Notes under the pieces: generated by a model
The model's input: only the letters and a program-made list of their open reading frames with translations
Told to the model about the DNA's origin: nothing
The model's database searches: none
Translations under genes and position numbers: made by a program
Assembly: GCA_009911065.1 (NCBI GenBank)
Contig: QXWR01000014.1
Location: 1-64,000, forward strand
DNA length: 64,000 nucleotides
Direction: 5' to 3'
DNA from: Clostridiaceae bacterium
GTDB lineage: Bacteria; Bacillota; Clostridia; Lachnospirales; Lachnospiraceae
In this document: positions 1 to 7,115 of the stretch, one piece after another
How the letters are laid out: each line of letters begins with the position of its first letter
Position numbering within the stretch: the first letter of the stretch is position 1

Positions 1-627
1 AGCAGATATTATCAGAGCATGATTGATTTACAGTTGGTAGACAAAGGGCAGGACTATGATACGCTGAATAACAGTTACATTATTTTTATCTGTTTGTCAG
101 ATCTATTTAGAAAAGGCCGTTATAAGTACACCTTTGAGAATGTCTGCAAAGAGGATTCGGAGGTCATGTTAAATGACGGAGCAAAAAAGATATTTCTGAA
201 TGCAGAAGGAGAAACAGGCAAGGTAAGTGAAGAACTAAAAGCATTCTTAGAGTATGTGTCAGGAAGATCATCGGAAGATAAATTTGTGAAGAAACTGGAA
301 CACGCGGTGGAGAAGGCAAAGAAGAATCGGGAATGGAGGCATGAGTATATGACGTTGTTAATGCGAGACAGGGAAAATCAGAGGATCGGAAAAGAGATCG
401 GCAAAGAAATTGGAAAAGAGATCGGCAAAGAAATTGGAAAAGAGATCGGCAAAGAGATTGGAAAAGAGATCGGCAAAGAGATTGGAAAAGAAATTGGAAA
501 AATATATGGTGCAATTTCTGTATACAAAGATTTAAAGTTTTCCGAGGAAGAAATCATAACAAAACTGCAGACGAAATTCGATTTAACAGAGGAAGAGGCA
601 AGTCAATACTTAGATGAGGTGGAATAA
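1..627 (+). CDS. Rpn-family recombination-promoting nuclease / PD-(D/E)XK transposase, C-terminal part
   Basis: The frame is open to the window edge, so the N-terminus and the nuclease core lie upstream. The visible part begins with a YYQSMIDLQL stretch typical of the middle of Rpn/PDDEXK-type transposase-like proteins, followed by NNSYIIFIC and a charged helical region. Known Rpn proteins are DNA endonucleases that promote RecA-independent recombination; this role is transferred by family. Near the C-terminus are nine tandem IGKE units plus IGKI, then a short helical end (EEEIITKLQTKFDLTEEEA) seen in many Rpn proteins. The gene is AT-rich like its right-hand neighbours. Partial at 5' end; family call fairly sure, activity unknown. 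Confidence 0.8.
   Translation, partial: SRYYQSMIDLQLVDKGQDYDTLNNSYIIFICLSDLFRKGRYKYTFENVCKEDSEVMLNDGAKKIFLNAEGETGKVSEELKAFLEYVSGRSSEDKFVKKLEHAVEKAKKNREWRHEYMTLLMRDRENQRIGKEIGKEIGKEIGKEIGKEIGKEIGKEIGKEIGKEIGKIYGAISVYKDLKFSEEEIITKLQTKFDLTEEEASQYLDEVE
385..504 (+). repeat. Tandem 12-bp repeat (IGKE codons) inside the Rpn-family gene
   Basis: Nine 12-bp units encoding Ile-Gly-Lys-Glu, plus a tenth encoding IGKI, run without interruption. Units alternate between an atcggc/atcgga form and an attgga form, giving a 24-bp higher-order period. The unit length is a multiple of three, so changes in copy number would alter linker length but not frame. Confidence 0.9.
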
Positions 628-645
628 CTTGTCTTTGCGATTCAT

Positions 646-749
646 GGGCTGTCGCACTACGAAAAACATATACAAGATTTAGTGGAATTTAATCCCAAAA
701 CAATACTATATCTTGTATACTCAATCCTTATTGCGACAGCCCCTTTTTT
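646..749. repeat. 104-bp nested inverted-repeat element, possible terminator or MITE
   Basis: Outer arms GGGCTGTCGC (646-655) and GCGACAGCCC (733-742) are perfect complements. An inner pair, ATACAAGAT (670-678) and ATCTTGTAT (710-718), nests inside. The right outer arm runs into CTTTTTT (743-749), so on the + strand it could terminate the Rpn-family transcript. The GGGCTGTCGC end also resembles terminal repeats of some insertion sequences, so a small non-autonomous element is an alternative. Confidence 0.6.
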
Positions 750-766
750 CGAAAAATATCTTAATC

Positions 767-792
767 GAATATGACACCTATATGTCATATTC
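767..792. promoter_or_regulatory. Perfect palindromic operator upstream of the WYL regulator
   Basis: GAATATGACA (767-776) and TGTCATATTC (783-792) are exact reverse complements separated by 6 bp. The site ends 7 bp before a TATAAT hexamer (800-805), so it covers the -35 region. Position and symmetry suggest an autoregulatory operator for the dimeric HTH regulator that starts at 833; this is inference. Confidence 0.6.
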
Positions 793-799
793 AATTTGT

Positions 800-805
800 T
801 ATAAT
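800..805 (+). promoter_or_regulatory. -10 element of WYL regulator promoter
   Basis: TATAAT lies 28 bp before the start codon. No good -35 hexamer lies 17 bp upstream; that position is inside the 767-792 palindrome, so regulator binding would probably affect polymerase recruitment. Confidence 0.5.
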
Positions 806-832
806 CGGATTGCAGCATAAGGAGCAGATGAA

Positions 833-1741
833 ATGCAAATAGAGCGCCTAGTTCAGATGATTTTTTATATAGTGAATCATGGACATGTTACAGCAAAAGA
901 ATTATCCAATCATTTTAATGTATCAACAAGAACCATTTACCGGGACATAAATACTTTGACGATAGCAGGAATACCTATCATATCTACAAAAGGAATGGGA
1001 GGAGGTATATCATTAATAGAGGGATACATGATTGATAAATCCTTATTGTCCAAAGAAGAACAGCAAAGCGTTTATCAAGGCTTGCAAATATTGCAGGCCA
1101 CCAGGTATCCAAATGCAGAGATGGCATTAAATAAAGTCTGCACTGTATTTCGAAAGGCATTAGAGCCAAAATGGCTTGAGGTCGATTTTTCATATTGGGG
1201 AAGTGGTGAAAAAGAAAAGATTAAAATTTCTGATTTACAGTATGCGATTCTCAATAAGAATGTAATCCAAATTTGCTACTTCAATTCTGAATTGAAAAAA
1301 TCGGAAAGACAAATAGAACCTTTACGATTGTTTTTTAAATCACATGCCTGGTATATGGTTGGATATTGCAGATTAAAAGAACAAATCAGAAATTTTCGCC
1401 TGTCCAGAATCAGAAATCTTCAAATTATGCCGGAAATTTTTGATCGGGAACTGCCGCTGGATGATTTGTTGGCATCAGAATGGAAAGAAGAAAGTATTAT
1501 TCCTGAATTAAAATTAAAATTTTCCCCACATATTGCTCACAGGGTATATGATGAGTTTCAGGAAAATCAAATTTGTTTAAATGAAGATGGAAATTATTAT
1601 GTCACAGTTCCATATGAGTTAAATAACTGGACATTCCATTATCTTTTGTCTTTTGGAAAATATGTTGAGGTGATTGAACCAGAAAATGCCCGTATTATGT
1701 TAAAAGAGAAGGCAGCAGAGATTGTTAGAATTTATACTTGA
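833..1741 (+). CDS. WYL-domain HTH transcriptional regulator (YafY/DeoR-like)
   Basis: This 302-aa protein has an N-terminal winged helix (about 1-60, with the STRTIYRDINTL recognition-helix motif of HTH_11/DeoR regulators), a middle helical segment, and a WYL domain (about 135-210) with the IEPLRLFFKSHAWYMVGYCR signature. A C-terminal extension (about 220-300) resembles WCX. WYL domains bind nucleic acid or small ligands and these proteins usually act as repressors or sensors. A start at 833 follows AAGGAG. A perfect palindrome sits just upstream, suggesting autoregulation. The yciI-like gene 78 bp downstream may be co-transcribed. The true target and ligand are unknown. Confidence 0.88.
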   Translation: MQIERLVQMIFYIVNHGHVTAKELSNHFNVSTRTIYRDINTLTIAGIPIISTKGMGGGISLIEGYMIDKSLLSKEEQQSVYQGLQILQATRYPNAEMALNKVCTVFRKALEPKWLEVDFSYWGSGEKEKIKISDLQYAILNKNVIQICYFNSELKKSERQIEPLRLFFKSHAWYMVGYCRLKEQIRNFRLSRIRNLQIMPEIFDRELPLDDLLASEWKEESIIPELKLKFSPHIAHRVYDEFQENQICLNEDGNYYVTVPYELNNWTFHYLLSFGKYVEVIEPENARIMLKEKAAEIVRIYT

Positions 1742-1819
1742 CTTTGAGTCAATGTTGCAGATTTTCAAACATGCTCTAAAGAACGAGTCAAAAATAACGA
1801 TTAAATTGGAGGTAAAGAC

Positions 1820-2119
1820 ATGGAAAAGTGGTTGTATGTAATGACGATTAAAAAGGGAAAGTCTTACAATAAAGTTACAAAAGCTGTAATAACAAGGCAT
1901 GTGGAGAATTTGAAAAAACTAGATGGGGATGGAAAAATAGAACTTTGTGGACCATTTAAAGGCTATCCAGGAGTAGCAGGCATGGTTATTTTTAAAACAC
2001 AAAGCTACGAGGAAGCGGAAGCTTTGTGTAAATTGGAACCGCTTGTGGTTGAGGGATATGCAACTTATACTCTTGCAGCTTTACAAGTAGCTGATAAAGA
2101 AAATAATTATTTGTTATAA
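1820..2119 (+). CDS. YciI-family protein
   Basis: A 99-aa single-domain protein preceded by TTGGAGG. The pattern of an N-terminal beta strand (WLYVMTI), a conserved His in TRHVENLKKL, GPFKGYPGVAGMVIF and a late EAEALCKLEPLVVEGYATYTL matches YciI/YCII proteins, small dimeric alpha+beta-barrel proteins sometimes linked to dehydrochlorination or redox chemistry. No substrate can be inferred. It follows the WYL regulator on the same strand and may belong to its regulon. Confidence 0.75.
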   Translation: MEKWLYVMTIKKGKSYNKVTKAVITRHVENLKKLDGDGKIELCGPFKGYPGVAGMVIFKTQSYEEAEALCKLEPLVVEGYATYTLAALQVADKENNYLL

Positions 2120-2201
2120 ATTGTTTGAAAAATATTTTTGTATTCTTCGTGTATTTGTTTTTCAAGGATATTTCAATAGAAAAATATAAATGATTCTTGC
2201 C

Positions 2202-2230
2202 TTGTAAAAGCCAAGGAAATAGCATATAAT
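2202..2230 (+). promoter_or_regulatory. Promoter of lacL-lacM
   Basis: TTGTAA (2202-2207) and TATAAT (2225-2230) are separated by 17 bp. This leaves a leader of about 105 nt before lacL. No catabolite-response element stands out by eye. Confidence 0.6.
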
Positions 2231-2340
2231 GGCTTTGAATAAAATCCTTTCCAATTTCAGATACAATCGGGCCATTTGTTTGGCATTGATGTTGGGAAAT
2301 GGACAAATTAAGAAACAATAAAAGGAGGAGTGAGAAACCA

Positions 2341-4254
2341 ATGTCTGCTATAACACCACAGCTAAATTGGCTGGATGACCCGGAGGTGTTCCGGGTAAAT
2401 ATGCTCCCGGCCCATTCGGACCATCGATTCTATGGCACAGAGGCAGATTTTGAAGAAAAAAAGGATAATCTGTATCAGTCTCTCAATGGAGAATGGCAGT
2501 TTTTCTGGTCAAAAAATGCTTCCCAACGTCCGGCAGAGTTTTACAGAGAAGATTTTGACTTAAGTGGTTTTGGGACAATCCCAGTTCCCTGTCATATCGA
2601 GATGGCAGGGTTTGACCGGATACATTATATTAACACCATGTATCCCTGGGAGGGACATCTGTATCGCAGGCCGGCTTATTCTCTGGAAGGGGTGGGTTCG
2701 GAGCATGGGCAGTTTTCCCAGGCAGAATACAATCCAGTAGGTTCTTACCGGAAACAGTTTGATCTGAATAAAGAACTTTTAGGAAAAAGGATTTGCATTT
2801 CTTTTGAAGGCGTAGAGCAGGCCATGTATATATGGCTGAACGGACAATTTGTAGGGTATGGAGAAGACAGTTTTACACCGTCCGATTTTGATTTGACACC
2901 TTACATTCGGGAGAAGGGAAATGTGTTGGCAGTGGAAGTGCATAAGCGTTCCACAGCGGCTTATCTGGAAGATCAGGACTTTTTCCGGTTTTCCGGAATT
3001 TTCCGGAATGTGACCTTGTATGCCAAGCCAAAGCTTCATGTGGAGGATTTATGGGTAAAGACCCAACTGGGAGAGGACGGAAAAGACGGAACGCTTGGGC
3101 TAAAACTTAAGCTGTCGGCAGCAGAGGAGATCAAAAAGAAAGCAGAGGAATATAAAGTCGGCGTTTTTTTTAAGGAAATGAGTGGCAGCCTTATTTTTGA
3201 AAAATGGTTTCCGGCAGCAGAGTTTGTTTCTTTGGACTCCTGTACTGTGACAAATGTGGAGTTGTGGGACCACACCCATCCTTACCTTTATCATCTGGAA
3301 ATCCATCTGTTAGATGCCAAAGAACAGGTGGTGGAGATTGTACCCTGTGATACAGGGTTTCGACGGGTGACGCTGGAAGATGGAATTATGAAGCTTAACG
3401 GGAAACGGCTGATTTTAAATGGGGTGAATCGTCATGAGTGGAATGCTCGTTCCGGACGGGTAGTGACCATGGAAGACATGAAGTCAGATATGGCGTGTTT
3501 CCACGAAAACAACATTAACAGTGTCCGCACCTGTCATTATCCCAACCAGATTTCCTGGTATTCTATGTGTGACCAGGAGGGAATCTACATGATGTCCGAG
3601 ACAAATCTGGAATCTCATGGTTCCTGGCAGAAGATGAATCGGGTGGAACCAAGCTGGAATGTGCCGGGAAGCATTCCCCAGTGGAAGGAAGCGGTTCTGG
3701 ACCGGATGAGGACGAATTTTGAGACCTTTAAAAATCATATCTCCATTTTGTTTTGGTCTTTGGGAAATGAATCTTATGCCGGAGACAATATTCAGGCAAT
3801 GCAGGAATATTTGAAGGAAAAGAACGATGGCCGTTTGGTACATTATGAAAGTGTGTTCCACAACCGGGCATATGAGGCGGTTATTTCAGATATGGAAAGT
3901 CAGATGTATGCGCCTCCAGGACAAGTGAAGGAATATCTGGAGGGAAAAGGAACAAAGCCGTTTATTCTCTGTGAATATATGCATGATATGGGCAATTCTT
4001 TAGGAGGCATGAAATCCTATATGGATTTGCTGGACCAATATGAGCGGTATCAGGGGGGCTTTATATGGGACTTTATAGATCAGGCCCTTTTTGTTCTGGA
4101 TGAAGTGACTGGGAAAGAAGTGTTGCGCTACGGCGGAGATTTTGATGACCGTCCTTCGGATTACGAGTTTTCCGGCAATGGAATCCTGTTTGCGGACCGG
4201 ACGCCAAAGCCAGCAATGCAGGAGGTGAAATACTATTATGGATTGTATCAATAA
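2341..4254 (+). CDS. lacL: Beta-galactosidase large subunit (GH2, LacL type)
   Basis: A 637-aa GH2 enzyme subunit covering LacZ domains 1-4: the sugar-binding jelly roll (about 40-230), an Ig-like domain (about 235-340) and the TIM barrel (about 345-637). The acid/base Glu is about E477 in WSLGNES and the nucleophile about E545 in LCEYMHDMGNS. It hydrolyses lactose or other beta-galactosides in the cytoplasm. It lacks the LacZ C-terminal domain, which the next gene supplies. The start at 2341 follows AAGGAGGAG; an in-frame upstream start at 2299 lacks such a site. Length fits the roughly 630-aa LacL subunits of lactic acid bacteria. Confidence 0.92.
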   Translation: MSAITPQLNWLDDPEVFRVNMLPAHSDHRFYGTEADFEEKKDNLYQSLNGEWQFFWSKNASQRPAEFYREDFDLSGFGTIPVPCHIEMAGFDRIHYINTMYPWEGHLYRRPAYSLEGVGSEHGQFSQAEYNPVGSYRKQFDLNKELLGKRICISFEGVEQAMYIWLNGQFVGYGEDSFTPSDFDLTPYIREKGNVLAVEVHKRSTAAYLEDQDFFRFSGIFRNVTLYAKPKLHVEDLWVKTQLGEDGKDGTLGLKLKLSAAEEIKKKAEEYKVGVFFKEMSGSLIFEKWFPAAEFVSLDSCTVTNVELWDHTHPYLYHLEIHLLDAKEQVVEIVPCDTGFRRVTLEDGIMKLNGKRLILNGVNRHEWNARSGRVVTMEDMKSDMACFHENNINSVRTCHYPNQISWYSMCDQEGIYMMSETNLESHGSWQKMNRVEPSWNVPGSIPQWKEAVLDRMRTNFETFKNHISILFWSLGNESYAGDNIQAMQEYLKEKNDGRLVHYESVFHNRAYEAVISDMESQMYAPPGQVKEYLEGKGTKPFILCEYMHDMGNSLGGMKSYMDLLDQYERYQGGFIWDFIDQALFVLDEVTGKEVLRYGGDFDDRPSDYEFSGNGILFADRTPKPAMQEVKYYYGLYQ

Positions 4255-5233
4255 GAGTCAGGAAAAACTTCATGTAGTGTTTGGGGATGTGGTGTTAGGG
4301 GTTCATGGAGAAGGATTTGAATATCTTTTTTCCTATTCCACCGGGGGCCTGGAGTCTCTGACCGTTCATGGGCGGGAGTGGCTGTACCGGACACCAAAAC
4401 CCACTTTCTGGCGGGCTACCACAGATAATGACCGTGGTTCCAAATTTTCCTTCCGGTCTGCCATGTGGATGGGAGCAGATCTGTTTACCCGGGCAGACCG
4501 GATTCAGATTCAGCTGGATGGTCAGGATGTGGGACCGTTTCTTGCGCCGGATAACAACCGTTTTTGTAAGGAGCAGGAAGGGGAATCTCTGGCAGTGACC
4601 TATGTATATGTTACGCCAACCGTTCCGTCTACGGAAGTGGAAGTGACCTATACGGTAAAACCAACCGGACGGATTCAGGTAGAGGTCCACTATCATGGAA
4701 AACAGGGACTTCCGGAACTTCCCGTTTTTGGAATGCGGTTTATTATGCCCACAAAAGCAGATGGGTATACTTATTATGGTCTTTCCGGAGAAACTTATCC
4801 GGACCGAATGGCAGGCGGCATAAAAGGACAGTGGCAGGTGTCTGGACTTCCTGTGACGCCCTACCTGGTGCCTCAGGACTGTGGCGTACACATGGACACA
4901 GACTGGCTGACAATCCATCGGTCCTCTACATTGGCCAATGAAAGTAAAGATGGGGAAGAATTTTCTCTCAGATTTGAAAAAATAAAAGACAGTTTTGCCT
5001 TTTCCTGCCTGCCCTATACAGCAGAAGAGCTGGAAAATGCCACTCATCAGGAAGAGTTGCCGCCCCCTAGAAGAACGGTCGTTTGCATTTTAGGTGCAGT
5101 CCGGGGGGTAGGAGGCATTGACAGCTGGGGAAGCGATGTAGAAGAACCCTGGCATATCAGCGGAGAATCCGACATTACCTATTCCTTTGCCATTGTTCCG
5201 TCTTCAAATCAGCAAACGGACGAAAAACGGTAA
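4238..5233 (+). CDS. lacM: Beta-galactosidase small subunit (LacM type)
   Basis: A 331-aa protein matching LacZ domain 5 (beta-gal small chain), with WRATTDNDRG near residue 65, a segment that in LacZ contributes to the active site across domains. It should form an active heteromer with LacL. The start codon lies inside lacL and the genes overlap by 17 nt, the same overlap length I recall for lacL/lacM of lactic acid bacteria, which points to translational coupling. The split is therefore not a frameshift. A strong terminator follows. Confidence 0.9.
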   Translation: MDCINKSQEKLHVVFGDVVLGVHGEGFEYLFSYSTGGLESLTVHGREWLYRTPKPTFWRATTDNDRGSKFSFRSAMWMGADLFTRADRIQIQLDGQDVGPFLAPDNNRFCKEQEGESLAVTYVYVTPTVPSTEVEVTYTVKPTGRIQVEVHYHGKQGLPELPVFGMRFIMPTKADGYTYYGLSGETYPDRMAGGIKGQWQVSGLPVTPYLVPQDCGVHMDTDWLTIHRSSTLANESKDGEEFSLRFEKIKDSFAFSCLPYTAEELENATHQEELPPPRRTVVCILGAVRGVGGIDSWGSDVEEPWHISGESDITYSFAIVPSSNQQTDEKR

Positions 5234-5278
5234 GGAGCAATTTTATACATTTCTATGTTGGTATGAATGACAACGCAG

Positions 5279-5320
5279 AAAGCGGAGAAAGAACCCGTTT
5301 GGGAATCTTCTCCGCTTTTT
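5279..5320 (+). terminator. Rho-independent terminator after lacM
   Basis: AAAGCGGAGAA (5279-5289) pairs with TTCTCCGCTTT (5308-5318), with an inner CCC/GGG stem and a T run at the end. It separates lacM from the convergent hydrogenase operon. Confidence 0.85.
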
Positions 5321-5351
5321 GATCTTACCTGTACTGGATTTTATCTAATTT

Positions 5352-7100
5352 CTAAATCTCGTTAATCTTTCTCTTCACATAAGAAGTATGCAGCAAATGA
5401 TGAGCCTTCGAGCTTCCAGGTTTCCCAAGATAGGTTTCATAAAGCTCTTTAATGGCAGGATTCTCATGGGACTTTCGAATCGGATTGTTCTTGTCCGAAT
5501 CGTAGAGCACTTTGGCACGCAGGGCGCGGATGTCCACCGTGTTGCGCACAAATCCTGGCTGCTGCGGCTGGCCGCCGCCGTTGATACATCCTCCCGGACA
5601 ACCCATGATCTCGATAAAATGATAATTAGCCTCACCAGATTTCACCTTATTGAGAAGGGTTCTCGCATTTCCAAGTCCAGAGGCCACAGCCACTTTTACG
5701 TCCATTCCAGCCACATGATAAGTGGCTTCCTTGATGCCTTCCATGCCCCGAACATCTGTAAAGTCTAAGCTGGCCAGTTCTTCACCAGTCAAAGTCTCCA
5801 CTGCGGTACGCAGCGCAGCCTCCATAACGCCGCCAGTGGTGCCGAAGATCACAGCTGCACCGGTTCCAAGACCAAGAGGAGCGTCAAAGCCCTCGTCAGG
5901 CAGCTCTGTAAACCGCAGTCCCACACGTTTGATCATTCGGGCAAGTTCTCTGGTGGTCAGGGAAATATCCACATCCGGAACTCCGTTGGCAGCCTGATCC
6001 GGACGCTGTACTTCAAATTTCTTTGCTGTACAGGGCATAATGGACACAGACACAATATCTTCTGGCTTTAAGCCCATCTTCTCCGCGTAGTAGGATTTGG
6101 CAATGGCGCCAAACATCTGCTGGGGAGATTTACAGCTGGATAAATGGTCGGTCATATCCGGGAAATAGTGCTCACAGTATTTAATCCATCCTGGTGAACA
6201 GGAGGTAATCATGGGAAGCACACCGTTATTCTGAACCCGGTCAATGAACTCATGGGCCTCCTCCATAATGGTAAGGTCCGCGCTGAAGTCGGTGTCAAAT
6301 ACTTTATCAAAACCAATCCGCCGAAGGGCGGCAGCCATCTTGCCTTCCACATTGGTACCAATGGGATAACCAAATTCCTCACCCAGTCCGGCCCGGACAG
6401 CAGGGGCAGTCTGTACGATTACATGCTTGGACGGGTCTGCAATGGCAGCCAGAACCTCATCAATCTGAGATTTCTCTTGTAACGCGCCTGTGGGGCAGAC
6501 AGCGATACACTGACCGCAGGATACACAGCTGGTCTCGCCCAATCCCATCTCAAAGGGAGAGCCGATAAAGGTGGCAAAACCACGCTGATTGGCGCCGATT
6601 ACGCCGATGCCCTGGACTTTTTCACAGACCGCCACACAGCGGCGGCACAGGATACACTTGCTGTTGTCACGAATCATGTGGGCAGCGCTGTCATCTATGC
6701 AGGATGGAGTGCGCTCGCCGTCGTACTTACCCTCATCATCCACACCCAGTTCTTTTGCCAGCTGCTGTAATTCACAGTTGCCGCTGCGGACGCAGGACAA
6801 GCACTTGCGGTCATGGTTGGACAGCAGAAGCTGTAACGTTTTTTTCCGGGAATCCAGCACTTTGGGGGTGTTGGTCCACACTTCCATATTTTCGTTGATC
6901 GGATAGACACAGGAAGCTACCAGGCTTCTGGCGCCCTTGACTTCCACCACGCACATCCGGCAGGCAGCGATCTCGTTGATCTCCTTTAAGTAGCAGAGAG
7001 TCGGGATCTCGATATGGGCCAGCCTTGCTGCTTCCAGTATGGTGGAGCCTTTTGGAGCGCTTACTTCTATGCCGTTAATTTTAATTGTAATATTCTCCAT
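5352..7100 (-). CDS. hydA: NADH-dependent [FeFe]-hydrogenase catalytic subunit (group A, HydA/HndD)
   Basis: A 582-aa protein with an N-terminal [2Fe-2S] ferredoxin domain (1-78), a His-Cys [4Fe-4S] motif (HDRKCLSC), two [4Fe-4S] clusters (about 140-205), then the H-cluster domain. Motifs: L1 TSCSPGW (about 299-305), L2 MPCTAKKFE (about 355-363), L3 GCPGGCINGGGQP (about 500-512). It reduces protons to H2 as the catalytic subunit of a HydABC complex. GAGGAG lies only 1 nt from an upstream in-frame ATG (7106) and 7 nt from the ATG at 7100, so 7100 is preferred. Last gene of the leftward operon. Confidence 0.93.
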   Translation of the reverse strand: MENITIKINGIEVSAPKGSTILEAARLAHIEIPTLCYLKEINEIAACRMCVVEVKGARSLVASCVYPINENMEVWTNTPKVLDSRKKTLQLLLSNHDRKCLSCVRSGNCELQQLAKELGVDDEGKYDGERTPSCIDDSAAHMIRDNSKCILCRRCVAVCEKVQGIGVIGANQRGFATFIGSPFEMGLGETSCVSCGQCIAVCPTGALQEKSQIDEVLAAIADPSKHVIVQTAPAVRAGLGEEFGYPIGTNVEGKMAAALRRIGFDKVFDTDFSADLTIMEEAHEFIDRVQNNGVLPMITSCSPGWIKYCEHYFPDMTDHLSSCKSPQQMFGAIAKSYYAEKMGLKPEDIVSVSIMPCTAKKFEVQRPDQAANGVPDVDISLTTRELARMIKRVGLRFTELPDEGFDAPLGLGTGAAVIFGTTGGVMEAALRTAVETLTGEELASLDFTDVRGMEGIKEATYHVAGMDVKVAVASGLGNARTLLNKVKSGEANYHFIEIMGCPGGCINGGGQPQQPGFVRNTVDIRALRAKVLYDSDKNNPIRKSHENPAIKELYETYLGKPGSSKAHHLLHTSYVKRKINEI

Positions 7101-7115
7101 ATCCATTCTCCTCTA

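Noticed and set aside
385..504. The 12-bp repeats as a CRISPR or tandem spacer array
   Set aside because: Units are contiguous, of 12 bp, in frame and encode IGKE; there are no spacers or cas genes.
4295..5047. Long antisense frame inside lacM, 250 codons
   Set aside because: It lies wholly opposite lacM, has no ribosome site and its protein resembles no family; a shadow of the real gene.
2341..5233. lacL and lacM as a beta-galactosidase gene broken by a frameshift
   Set aside because: Both parts end at natural subunit borders, overlap by 17 nt and match the known LacL/LacM heteromeric enzyme.
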